Shown in pieces: positions 1-9,989 of a DNA stretch of 64,000 bases. Every line of letters begins with the position of its first letter. The first letter of the stretch is position 1. The DNA is from Falsiroseomonas algicola (lineage in GTDB: Bacteria; Pseudomonadota; Alphaproteobacteria; Acetobacterales; Acetobacteraceae). The stretch lies in assembly GCF_011040385.1 (NCBI RefSeq), contig NZ_JAAIKB010000004.1:1-64000 (forward strand), in the 5' to 3' direction. Below the pieces are notes generated by a model, which saw nothing but the letters and a program-made list of their open reading frames with translations, had not been told where the DNA came from and did no database searches. A program made the position numbers and the translations under genes.

Positions 1-77
<77 letters not shown>

Positions 78-465
78 TCAATCCCCGATCTCACATCGCC
101 ATCTCAGACGACACTCAACCAGCGATCCTTACCCGCCCAACTCACTCAACACTGACCTCAATTCCATCCGGCCACCCTTCCCCCCGTACCTAACCTTCCA
201 GCCCCTCACAGGACCTTCCAGACAAGCAGCAGGAAGCCACTCAACCAAGGGCAACCAAACTCTACTTCCCTCAACAGATGCACAGTCTCAATGAACAGGA
301 TCTCGTCCCCAGCCAGAACCCTGACTGGAAGCACCATCGCATCGCTGCGTGGAGGAGATCGGCGCCTAACGGCGGGGCGCAGCATCTAGTGGCTTTCACC
401 ACCGTGTGCAACCCCGCTTTTCAGCGCCCCGTCCGGGAACCATCGGCTCCGTTCTGGTGAGGCGG
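78..465 (-). other. rRNA operon leader (transcribed spacer)
   Basis: This ~390-base stretch lies between the promoter candidate at 466-494 and the 16S gene. Short open frames cross it, but none has coding-like composition, a ribosome-binding site or a recognisable product, and base composition is lower in GC than the flanking genes. It is best read as the 5' leader of the rRNA precursor. I could not identify a convincing boxA antitermination sequence by eye. Confidence 0.6.
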
Positions 466-494
466 CTTTTACGGGCCAGGCCCGGGGGTGTCAA
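466..494 (-). promoter_or_regulatory. Candidate sigma-70 promoter of the rRNA operon
   Basis: On the minus strand a perfect -35 hexamer TTGACA (494-489) is followed after exactly 17 bases by TAAAAG (471-466), a four-of-six match to the -10 consensus. Transcription would start near 459 and run into the 16S gene. The spacer is very GC-rich. Its position ~390 bases before 16S fits an rrn leader. Inference from consensus only. Confidence 0.6.
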
Positions 495-501
495 CGCGAC
501 C

Positions 502-517
502 GTCCGAACATTCGGAC
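502..517. promoter_or_regulatory. Palindrome just upstream of the rrn -35
   Basis: GTCCGAA (502-508) and TTCGGAC (511-517) form a perfect 7-bp inverted repeat separated by CA. It ends eight bases upstream of the -35 box of the rrn promoter candidate, where an activator or a UP-like element would act. A second inverted repeat, GTCAAC-CC-GTTGAC, sits at 578-591 between the two divergent genes. The binding protein is unknown. Confidence 0.4.
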
Positions 518-647
518 ATGGCAGCCATGAGCGTCACGCCGTTGACGCAAACCTCTTCTCGTCACGTAGCCGTAGCGGTCAACCCGTTGACTTCACTGGC
601 CTTCGCCGAGATGGTCCGCGCCACAACCGCCCGGACAAGACCAGAGC

Positions 648-1850
648 ATGACGTCTGCGACCCGCCTCGCCCTTTCGATCTGCGCCCTTCTCGCCGCCCC
701 TCTCGCGGACGCCGCAGCATCGGAACCCCCGGCCGAGGCGCAGCGTGTCCTGACCGTCCGCCGCGGCGATACGCTGGGCGAGCTCCTGGCCGGCGCCGGT
801 GTCAGCCAGGCGGAAGCGCATGAGGCGATCGCGGCGCTCCGTCCCGTCTTCCCCCCGCGCGGCCTCGCCGTCGGGCAGGAGGTCGGCCTCCGCCTCGACC
901 CCGATCGCGACAACGCCCTTCTGTCGCTCGAGATCGAGCCCGCCCCCGGCCGCACCATCGCGCTCCGCCGCCAGGCCGATCGCTGGGTGGTGGAGGAGCA
1001 GGTCATTCCCCGCCAGCGCCACCTCGCCCGAATCGAGGCGCCGATCATCGGCGGCGTCTACCTGACGCTGACCCGCGCCGGCATGCCCGCGCCGCTGACC
1101 CATTCCCTGATCCGCGCCCTGTCCCATGAGGTGGACTTCCAGCGCGACATCCAGCCGGGCGACCGCATTGCCGTCGCCTTCGAACGCCTCCGCGCCCCGG
1201 ATGGCGACCTGCTCGGCCATGGCCAGCTGCTCCATGCCTCCCTCACTTTGTCCGGGCGCGAACTGTCCGTCTGGCGCCATGTCGAATCCGATGGCGATTC
1301 CGCCTGGTATCATGGGGATGGCCGCCCGCTGGCCGGCGGCTTCCTGCGCACGCCGCTCGATGGCGCGCGCCTCACCTCCGGCTTCGGCATGCGCCGCCAT
1401 CCCGTGCTCGGCTTCTCCCGCCGGCATGAGGGCCTGGATTTCGCCGCCCCCCCCGGCACCCCGATCTATGCGGCGTCCGACGGGGTGGTGACCGCGGCCC
1501 GGATGGAGCGTGGCTATGGCCGCACCGTGCGGCTCCGCCATCCCGGCGGGGTGGAGACGGTCTACGCCCACATGTCCCGCTTCGCCCGCAACCTGAAGGC
1601 CGGCGATCGGGTGCGGCAGGGCGACGTGATCGGCCATGTCGGCTCCTCCGGCATGTCCACCGGCCCGCATCTCCACTACGAGATCCGCATCGCCGGCCGC
1701 GCCCAGGACCCGGCCCGCGCCTCCCTGCCGGCGGGCGAGCGCCTGCGCGGCAGCGAACTGGCGTCCTTCCATGACCGGCGGCGGGAGTTGACCCGGCAGA
1801 TGGCGCAGATCGCCTCCGGCCGGACCGAGATCGCACTGGCGGGCGATTGA
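648..1850 (+). CDS. M23 family metallopeptidase (MepM/LytM-type murein hydrolase)
   Basis: Predicted 400-residue secreted zinc peptidase that would cleave peptide cross-links in peptidoglycan. Residues 1-24 form a signal peptide ending in an Ala-rich cleavage site. Residues ~33-90 resemble a LysM/OapA-like module (VRRGDTLGELL). The C-terminal M23 domain carries HxxxD (H260, D264) and HLH (341-343), so both the zinc ligands and the catalytic histidine are present, as expected for an active LytM enzyme rather than an EnvC/NlpD-type activator. The start has no strong Shine-Dalgarno but the signal peptide begins right at this ATG. It stands alone, divergent from the rRNA operon, and ends in a hairpin terminator that includes its stop codon. 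Confidence 0.9.
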   Translation: MTSATRLALSICALLAAPLADAAASEPPAEAQRVLTVRRGDTLGELLAGAGVSQAEAHEAIAALRPVFPPRGLAVGQEVGLRLDPDRDNALLSLEIEPAPGRTIALRRQADRWVVEEQVIPRQRHLARIEAPIIGGVYLTLTRAGMPAPLTHSLIRALSHEVDFQRDIQPGDRIAVAFERLRAPDGDLLGHGQLLHASLTLSGRELSVWRHVESDGDSAWYHGDGRPLAGGFLRTPLDGARLTSGFGMRRHPVLGFSRRHEGLDFAAPPGTPIYAASDGVVTAARMERGYGRTVRLRHPGGVETVYAHMSRFARNLKAGDRVRQGDVIGHVGSSGMSTGPHLHYEIRIAGRAQDPARASLPAGERLRGSELASFHDRRRELTRQMAQIASGRTEIALAGD

Positions 1851-1861
1851 TCGCCCGCCAG
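1836..1861 (+). terminator. Intrinsic terminator overlapping the M23 peptidase stop
   Basis: CTGGCGGGCGAT (1836-1847) pairs perfectly with ATCGCCCGCCAG (1850-1861) around a 2-base gap, and is followed by CCTTTTCC. The stop codon TGA lies at 1848-1850 in the loop. A 12-bp GC-rich stem with a short T run fits a rho-independent terminator for the rightward gene. Confidence 0.65.
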
Positions 1862-1901
1862 CCTTTTCCCCCAGCCTTTTCCCCCTGGGGCTGGCGACTG
1901 A

Positions 1902-3584
1902 TCAGCCCCCGGCCAGGCTCTCCGCCAGGTTCGGCTCGGTCGCCAGCCGGCTTGGCAGCAATTCCCCCCGCCGCTCCAGCAGCGGGTGGGCGACCATCGC
2001 GAAATGCGCGCCGATGCGGCGCAGGTCCCGCACCGCATCCAGCAGCAGCCCGGCCGCGGCGCCGCCGTCGGCGGCGGAGCGGTCAGCCGCCTCCGCCATC
2101 CGGCGCAGCGCGCTGCGCTCCGCGTCGCGCAGCGCCTCCTTCTCCCGCACCAGGCGCCGGGCGGCCTCCGCATCCTCCCGGATGAAGACCGCGACGGCCA
2201 GGCGAAGCTGCGCCTGCAGCCTCAGATGCAGGCCGGTGATCTCGGCCGCGATGTCCCCCGGCAGCACCAGCCCCCGCCGTGTCCATTTCTGGGCGAGGCC
2301 CAGCAGGTCCCGCTCCAGCACATCCCCCGCATGTTCCAGGCTGACGGCGAAGGCGCGGATTTCCGCCAGCCGGCGGGCATCATCCTCCCCCAGCGTCTCC
2401 TGCGGGATGCGCGCGAGGTAGCCCTGCACCTGGCGATGCAGCCGATCCACCTGGTCGTCCAGCCGCCTGGCCACCTTGGGCCTCTCCCGGTCCCCTTCCT
2501 GGAAGGCGGCGGTGGAGGCCGCGAGCATCGCCTCCACCGTATCCGCGATGCGCAGCACCTCCCGCGCCGCATTGGCGAGCGCGACGGGCGGCGTCTCCAG
2601 CGCATCCGGGTCGAGGTAGCGGGCGGCGGCGGGATCCTCCGCCGGCGGCCGGTCCGGCACCAGGCGCTCCATGCCGCGCGCGAGCAGGCCCAGCAGCGGC
2701 CAGGCCAGGATGGCGGTGCCGAGGTTGAACGTCAGATGCGCCTGCGCGGCGAAGATCGCGCCGGGCTGGCCGTCCAGCATGGGCAGCAGTACCGGCATGG
2801 CGCCCAGCACCAGCACCGCGCCCACCACCCTGTTGGCGATGTTGCCCAGCGCCACGCGCAGCCGCGCCCGCTCCGGCCCGGCCTCCCCCAGCGCCCCCAG
2901 CAGCGGGTTCACCGCGCTGCCGATATTGGCGCCGAGCACCATGGCGATGCAGGCCTCCATCCCCAGCAGGCCGGAGGCCGCGAGCGAGGCGATGAACAGC
3001 ATGGCCGCAACCGAGGAATGCGCCGCCCAGGCCAGCACCCCCGCCACCACGAGGTTCGGCAGCGGCATGTCGGCGAAGACGCCGACCAGCGCACGCAAGG
3101 TGGGGGAGGCCTCGACCGGCGCCATGCTGGCGGAAAGCAGGTGCAGCGAGATCAGCATCAGCCCGACGCCGATGAAGACCCGGCCTATATCCTTCCCCCG
3201 GCTGCCGCTGCTGCGCCGGAAGGCCACCACACCCGCGAGGACCAGCGCGGGCGCCAGGGCCGAGACCTCGAAACTCAGGGCGAAGACGATCAGCGCGGTG
3301 CCGATATTGGCGCCCAGCATGGCCGCGAGCGCGGGCGCCAGAGCCACCCCGGCGCCGGCCGCGAAGCTGCCCACCATCAGCGCGGTCGCGGTGGAGGATT
3401 GCAGCGCCGCGGTCGCGAAAAGCCCGGCCAGCACCGCCCTCAACCGGCTTCCGAGCGCCACCCCCAGCACATGCCGCAGCCGCATGCCGAAGGCCCGCTG
3501 CACCCCGGACTGCACCATGTGCAGCCCCCAGAGCAGCAAAGCGGCCTCACCGGCCAACTCCACCAGCAGCAGCGCCTGGGACAC
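1902..3584 (-). CDS. Na/Pi cotransporter family protein with PhoU-like tail
   Basis: Predicted 560-residue inner-membrane sodium-phosphate cotransporter (PF02690, YjbB/NptA type). The first ~300 residues are hydrophobic and contain the duplicated repeat of this family: LQSSTATALMVGSF and a second copy around AWAAHSSVAAMLFIASL, each followed by a GANIG motif (GANIGTA, GANIGSA). Residues ~330-550 are a helical PhoU-like domain with many Arg/Glu pairs, as in E. coli YjbB. Translation begins with GTG at 3584 preceded by AGGGG at a good distance. Repeat copy A separates it from clpB upstream. The family imports or exports phosphate; direction cannot be told from sequence. Confidence 0.88.
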   Translation of the reverse strand: MSQALLLVELAGEAALLLWGLHMVQSGVQRAFGMRLRHVLGVALGSRLRAVLAGLFATAALQSSTATALMVGSFAAGAGVALAPALAAMLGANIGTALIVFALSFEVSALAPALVLAGVVAFRRSSGSRGKDIGRVFIGVGLMLISLHLLSASMAPVEASPTLRALVGVFADMPLPNLVVAGVLAWAAHSSVAAMLFIASLAASGLLGMEACIAMVLGANIGSAVNPLLGALGEAGPERARLRVALGNIANRVVGAVLVLGAMPVLLPMLDGQPGAIFAAQAHLTFNLGTAILAWPLLGLLARGMERLVPDRPPAEDPAAARYLDPDALETPPVALANAAREVLRIADTVEAMLAASTAAFQEGDRERPKVARRLDDQVDRLHRQVQGYLARIPQETLGEDDARRLAEIRAFAVSLEHAGDVLERDLLGLAQKWTRRGLVLPGDIAAEITGLHLRLQAQLRLAVAVFIREDAEAARRLVREKEALRDAERSALRRMAEAADRSAADGGAAAGLLLDAVRDLRRIGAHFAMVAHPLLERRGELLPSRLATEPNLAESLAGG

Positions 3585-3642
3585 CGGCCCACCCCTCTGT
3601 CATAAAACTGAAACAGAGAGACTAGGCCCGTGGGGGAGAGTT

Positions 3643-3771
3643 GGGGAAGGCTTTGCCTTCCCCAAACCCCATCCACCAGGGGGGAGACCCCCTGGACCAT
3701 CGTCAATTGAAGGGTTCCAAGGGCCCGCTGGCCCTTGGCGTGGGGGGTACGGGGGGAGCAGCGCTCCCCCC
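3643..3771. repeat. Multi-hairpin dispersed element, copy A
   Basis: Four consecutive perfect hairpins: 3643-3663 (arms GGGGAAGGC / GCCTTCCCC), 3676-3695 (CCAGGGGG / CCCCCTGG), 3717-3738 (CCAAGGGCC / GGCCCTTGG, loop CGCT) and 3751-3771 (GGGGGGAGC / GCTCCCCCC, loop AGC). The order and the third hairpin with its preceding GGTT are the same in copies at 34956-35104 and 45466-45670. It fills the gap between the stop of clpB (3779) and the start of the phosphate transporter. No open frame inside it is coding-like. Confidence 0.85.
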
Positions 3772-3778
3772 GGGCCGG

Positions 3779-6367
<2,589 letters not shown>

Positions 6368-6445
6368 TCGCATGTCCCTCTCTGGAGCGGACTGGCTCCC
6401 CAAGCCCCCGATCGGGCGGCAAGGGTTTGCCTTCCGCCTTGATGT

Positions 6446-6471
6446 GGTATGCGGCGCGGCGGGGCTTCAAG
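6446..6471 (-). promoter_or_regulatory. RpoH-like heat-shock promoter candidate for clpB
   Basis: On the minus strand CTTGAAG (6471-6465) is followed after 11 bases by CGCATACC (6453-6446). This resembles the RpoH pattern CTTGAAA, 11-16 bases, CCCATnT, and lies ~80 bases upstream of the clpB start codon, as expected for a chaperone gene. The match at the -10 side is partial. Confidence 0.45.
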
Positions 6472-6481
6472 AGGATGACCC

Positions 6482-7252
6482 ATGCGTGTCGAACGGATCA
6501 CCCGCTTTCCCGTGAAGGGTCTGACCGGGGAGTTGATGGATGTCGTTGACATCGAGGCCGGGCAGGGCCTGCCGCATGACCGCCGCTTCGCCTTCGCCCA
6601 GGGCGACAGCCCCTTCGACCCCGCGGCACCGGTCTGGATGCAGAAGCGCCACTTCGCCTGCCTGATGGCCAATGCCGGCATCGCCGCGATCCGCTCGGCC
6701 TATGACCCCGTGACCGGCATGCTGCTGCTGATGGCGCCCGGCTTCCCCCACCTGGCGGTGGACCTGGACCTGGCCGAGGACCGCGCCCGCGCCGCTGCCT
6801 GGATGACCGCCTTCCTGGGCCCGGAGGCTCGCGGGTCGCTCCGCCTGGCGGAGGCCCCGGGCCATGCCTTCACTGACATCGCCGCCAAGGCGGTTTCGAT
6901 CATCGGGCTCAGCAGCGTGAAGGCGCTGTCGGAGAAGGTCGGCATGGAGCTCGACCCCACCCGCTTCCGCGCCAATATCCTGTTCTCCGGCGCCGCGCCC
7001 TTCGCGGAGCTGGACTGGGTCGGGCGGGAATTCCAGCTGGGGGCCACGCGGGTGAAGATCTTCAAGCGCACCCAGCGCTGCCCCGCGACCGAGGTGAACC
7101 CGGAAACGGCAGTCCGCGACGCCAAGCCGCAGAAATGGCTGCGGGAGCACTATGGCCACGCCGATATGGGCGTCTATGCGGAGGTGCTGGAAGGCGGCCG
7201 GGTCGCGGTCGGCGACGCCCTGGAACCCCTCCAGGCCGACCTGCTCGGATAG
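6482..7252 (+). CDS. MOSC domain-containing protein
   Basis: 256-residue protein with an N-terminal MOSC_N beta-barrel (MRVERITRFPVKGLTGE) and a C-terminal MOSC domain. MOSC proteins bind sulfur or molybdenum cofactor; related members (YcbX, YiiM, mARC) reduce N-hydroxylated compounds. The conserved cysteine expected to bind Moco sulfur is visible in QRCPATEVNPET (C200), as is the Asn/Pro motif following it. There is no fused ferredoxin domain, unlike E. coli YcbX. AGAGGATG lies just before the ATG. The gene is divergent from clpB, with 114 bases between the starts. Substrate is not predictable. Confidence 0.85.
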   Translation: MRVERITRFPVKGLTGELMDVVDIEAGQGLPHDRRFAFAQGDSPFDPAAPVWMQKRHFACLMANAGIAAIRSAYDPVTGMLLLMAPGFPHLAVDLDLAEDRARAAAWMTAFLGPEARGSLRLAEAPGHAFTDIAAKAVSIIGLSSVKALSEKVGMELDPTRFRANILFSGAAPFAELDWVGREFQLGATRVKIFKRTQRCPATEVNPETAVRDAKPQKWLREHYGHADMGVYAEVLEGGRVAVGDALEPLQADLLG

Positions 7253-7257
7253 CAAAA

Positions 7258-7286
7258 GGGCCGCGCCCCCAGCCGGGGCGCGGCCC
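7258..7286. terminator. Bidirectional terminator between MOSC gene and ndk
   Basis: GGGCCGCGCCCC (7258-7269) and GGGGCGCGGCCC (7275-7286) form a perfect 12-bp stem with a 5-base loop. On the minus strand it is followed by CTTTTGC, so it suits termination of ndk; on the plus strand TCTC follows, a weaker tail, for the MOSC gene. The two genes converge here. Confidence 0.75.
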
Positions 7287-7311
7287 TCTCAACCTTGCAA
7301 CTGACGAAAGG

Positions 7312-7734
7312 TCAGCCGACGATCTCGGCGCCGGCGAAGAAGTAGGCGATCTCGATCGCCGCATTCTCCGCGCTGTCGGAGCCATGCACGGAATTCGCCT
7401 CGATGCTCTCGGCAAACAGCTTGCGGATCGTGCCCTCGGCGGCGTTGGCCGGGTTGGTGGCGCCCATCAGCTCGCGGTTCTTGGCCACGGCGTTCTCGCC
7501 TTCCAGCACCTGCACGACGACGGGGCCGGAGATCATGAAGCTGACCAGGTCGTTGAAGAAGCCGCGCTCCTTGTGCACGCCGTAGAAGGTCTCGGCCTGC
7601 GCCTTGGTCATCTGGATGCGCTTCTGGGCGACGATGCGCAGGCCGTTCTTCTCGAACACCGCATTGATCGCGCCGGTCAGGTTGCGGCGGGTCGCGTCGG
7701 GCTTGATGATGCTGAAGGTGCGCTCGATGGCCAT
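7312..7734 (-). CDS. ndk: Nucleoside diphosphate kinase
   Basis: 140-residue cytosolic enzyme that transfers the gamma phosphate between nucleoside triphosphates and diphosphates through a phosphohistidine intermediate. The sequence is collinear with the family from start to end: [13 protein letters not shown], the NxxH active-site region with H117 in NSVHGSDS, and the usual C-terminal [14 protein letters not shown] very long open frame continues upstream over the ABC-F gene on the other strand, but the ATG at 7734 gives the standard length and N-terminus. The gene faces away from the ABC-F gene, with 117 bases between them. Confidence 0.97.
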   Translation of the reverse strand: MAIERTFSIIKPDATRRNLTGAINAVFEKNGLRIVAQKRIQMTKAQAETFYGVHKERGFFNDLVSFMISGPVVVQVLEGENAVAKNRELMGATNPANAAEGTIRKLFAESIEANSVHGSDSAENAAIEIAYFFAGAEIVG

Positions 7735-7851
7735 GGGGCGTTTTTCCTGTTGTGCGGGTGCGAAAGCTGGCGCGCCGGATAAGGGGGGAACGGTTCCGGC
7801 GCAAGCCCTGCCCCTACGCACCCGGCCTTCCAGGCTGTATGGACCGCCCCC

Positions 7852-9723
7852 ATGACCGTCATCGCCATCCGCAGCCTGACCATCCGCTTCGGCGGCCGCA
7901 CCCTGCTCGAGAATGCCGACCTGATGCTGGATGCCGGCCGGAAGATCGGCCTGGTCGGGCGGAACGGGGCCGGCAAATCCACCATGCTCCGCGCCATCAC
8001 CGGCGACCTCCAGCCCGATGGCGGGGAGATCCGCCTGGCCGCCCGCGCCAAGATGGGCGTCGTCGCCCAGGAAGCCCCGGGCGGCGAGACCACGCTCCTC
8101 GACAGCGTGCTGGAGGCCGATACCGAACGCCACGCCCTGCTCCAGGCGCTGGAGGACCCCGCCCAGGCGCACCGGGTGGCCGAAATTCACGAAAGACTCA
8201 TCGACATCCGGGCGGACAGCGCCCCCTCCCGCGCCGCCACCATCCTGTCCGGCCTGGGCTTCGATGCGGAGGCGCAGGCCCGCCCCCTCTCGGCCTTCTC
8301 CGGCGGCTGGCGCATGCGCGTGGCGCTGGCCCGCGCCCTGTTCCCGGAGCCCGACCTGCTGCTGCTGGACGAGCCCACCAACCACCTGGACCTCGAAGCC
8401 ACCATGTGGCTGGAGGGGTGGCTGGCGAGATTCCCGGGGGCGGCCATCGTCGTCAGCCATGACCGCGGGCTGCTGGACCGCGCCGTGGACGGGATCGCCC
8501 ATCTCGACCAGCAGAAGGTCACCTTCTACCCCGGCAATTACGAGAATTTCGTCCGCGTGCGGACGGAGCGCGCCGCCCAGCAGGAAAGCCAGCGCGTCAA
8601 GATCGCCGCCCAGCGCGCCCATATGCAGGCCTTCGTGGACCGCTTCCGCGCCAAGGCCACCAAGGCCCGCCAGGCGCAGTCCCGCCTCAAGGCGCTGGCG
8701 AAGCTCCCCGTCATCGACGCCGTGGTGGAGGATGCCGCGAGCCACTTCTCCTTCCCCGAGCCCGAGGAGCTGCCGCCCCCGATCCTCGCCATCGAGAAGG
8801 CCGATGCCGGCTATGGCGGCCCGCCCATCCTCAAGGGCATCGACCTCCGGCTGGACCAGGAGGATCGCGTCGCCCTGCTGGGGGCGAACGGCAACGGCAA
8901 GTCCACGCTCGCGAAGCTGGTCGCCGGCCGCCTCGCCCCCCAGCGCGGCACCGTCAAGCGGTCCTCCAAGCTGCGCGTCGGCTTCTTCGCTCAGCACCAG
9001 TCGGAAGACCTGGACCATTCCGGCACGCCGCTCAGCCACATGCAGGCGGCGCTGCCCCAGGCCACCATCCAGCAATGCCGCGCCCAGCTGGCCCGCTTCG
9101 GCCTCAATGCCGAGCGCGCGGAGACGCGGATCGAGCGCTGCTCGGGCGGGGAGAAGGCGCGCCTCCTGCTCGCGCTCTGCACGCGGGACGCGCCGCAGCT
9201 GCTGATCCTCGACGAGCCGACCAACCACCTCGACATCGATGCGCGGGAAGCGCTGGTCCGCGCGCTCGCGGACTACAAGGGCGCGGTCCTGCTGATCAGC
9301 CACGACCCGCATCTGGTGGAACTGGTCGCGGACCGGCTCTGGCTGGTGGCGGATGGCAAGGTCACCAGCTTCGACGGCGACATGGACGAATACCGCGCCC
9401 TGCTGGCCGAACGCGCCCGCGCCGGGGGCGGTGGCGGCGGCAGTGGTGCCGACCGCGCGCCCACCGACCGCGCGGCCCGCGCCCAGGCCCGCGCCCAGCT
9501 GGCACCCCTTCGCGCCCGCCTGAAGGAAGTGGAGAAGCTGATCGAGCGCCACACGCTGGAGGGGAAGCTGATCGAGAAGAAGCTCTCCGACCCCGAGACC
9601 TATGCCTCCCGCAAGGCGCAGGACATCGCCTGGGCCACCACGCGCCAGGCCTTCCTCGCCCGGCAGATCGCGGCACTGGAGCAGGAATGGCTGGAGATCT
9701 CCGAACAGCTGGACGCTGCGTGA
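7852..9723 (+). CDS. ABC-F family ATPase (YheS-like)
   Basis: 623-residue soluble ABC-F protein with two ATP-binding cassettes and no membrane segments. Cassette 1 has Walker A GRNGAGKS (36-43) and FSGGW; cassette 2 has GANGNGKS (344-351) and signature CSGGEKAR; each has [10 protein letters not shown]. The linker contains the positively charged [18 protein letters not shown] stretch seen in YheS/Uup proteins, which contact the ribosome. Residues ~525-623 form a charged coiled-coil tail after a Gly-rich hinge, reminiscent of the Uup/YheS C-terminal domain. Probable role is resolving stalled or mis-positioned ribosomes. Antibiotic-resistance ABC-F members are also possible, but this is the common housekeeping type. 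Confidence 0.9.
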   Translation: MTVIAIRSLTIRFGGRTLLENADLMLDAGRKIGLVGRNGAGKSTMLRAITGDLQPDGGEIRLAARAKMGVVAQEAPGGETTLLDSVLEADTERHALLQALEDPAQAHRVAEIHERLIDIRADSAPSRAATILSGLGFDAEAQARPLSAFSGGWRMRVALARALFPEPDLLLLDEPTNHLDLEATMWLEGWLARFPGAAIVVSHDRGLLDRAVDGIAHLDQQKVTFYPGNYENFVRVRTERAAQQESQRVKIAAQRAHMQAFVDRFRAKATKARQAQSRLKALAKLPVIDAVVEDAASHFSFPEPEELPPPILAIEKADAGYGGPPILKGIDLRLDQEDRVALLGANGNGKSTLAKLVAGRLAPQRGTVKRSSKLRVGFFAQHQSEDLDHSGTPLSHMQAALPQATIQQCRAQLARFGLNAERAETRIERCSGGEKARLLLALCTRDAPQLLILDEPTNHLDIDAREALVRALADYKGAVLLISHDPHLVELVADRLWLVADGKVTSFDGDMDEYRALLAERARAGGGGGGSGADRAPTDRAARAQARAQLAPLRARLKEVEKLIERHTLEGKLIEKKLSDPETYASRKAQDIAWATTRQAFLARQIAALEQEWLEISEQLDAA

Positions 9724-9802
9724 GCGTCACGTTCGGGTGAGGCGCCGGGCGCGCCCCGCCCTGCCCCTCCCGCTTCGCGGCGTGATCGCGGAGGCTGCCG
9801 AG

Positions 9803-9968
9803 TAAGAGACCGTTTGAGAACACTGGCGGGTCGGTTTCGCTGGGCTTTTCCGCCCCTGGTTCGTCGCCGGGCTTGCCGATGCAACCAGCATCGGCCGCGC
9901 CCGGCTCCTGCCAGGGACGAAAAATCCCTTGCGAACCCTCAGCCGCCAGCATTCTCAAACGGTCTCTA
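9803..9968. repeat. 166-bp full-length hairpin element, copy W1
   Basis: The outer arms AGAGACCGTTTGAGAA (9805-9820 region) and TTCTCAAACGGTCTCT (9952-9967) are exact reverse complements, and pairing continues inward almost without break to GCCGATGC (9875-9882) and GCATCGGC (9888-9895) with loop AACCA. The whole segment can therefore fold as one hairpin. A second member with the same inner text and loop, but different arms, is at 12646-12812 in the same orientation. It fills the gap between the ABC-F gene and the hybrid kinase. Confidence 0.85.
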
Positions 9969-9989
9969 ACACGACACCCGGAAACGCCC

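Noticed and set aside
579-1772. 397-residue leftward frame opposite the M23 peptidase
   Set aside because: The opposite strand has a signal peptide and complete zinc motifs; this frame has neither domain nor ribosome-binding site.
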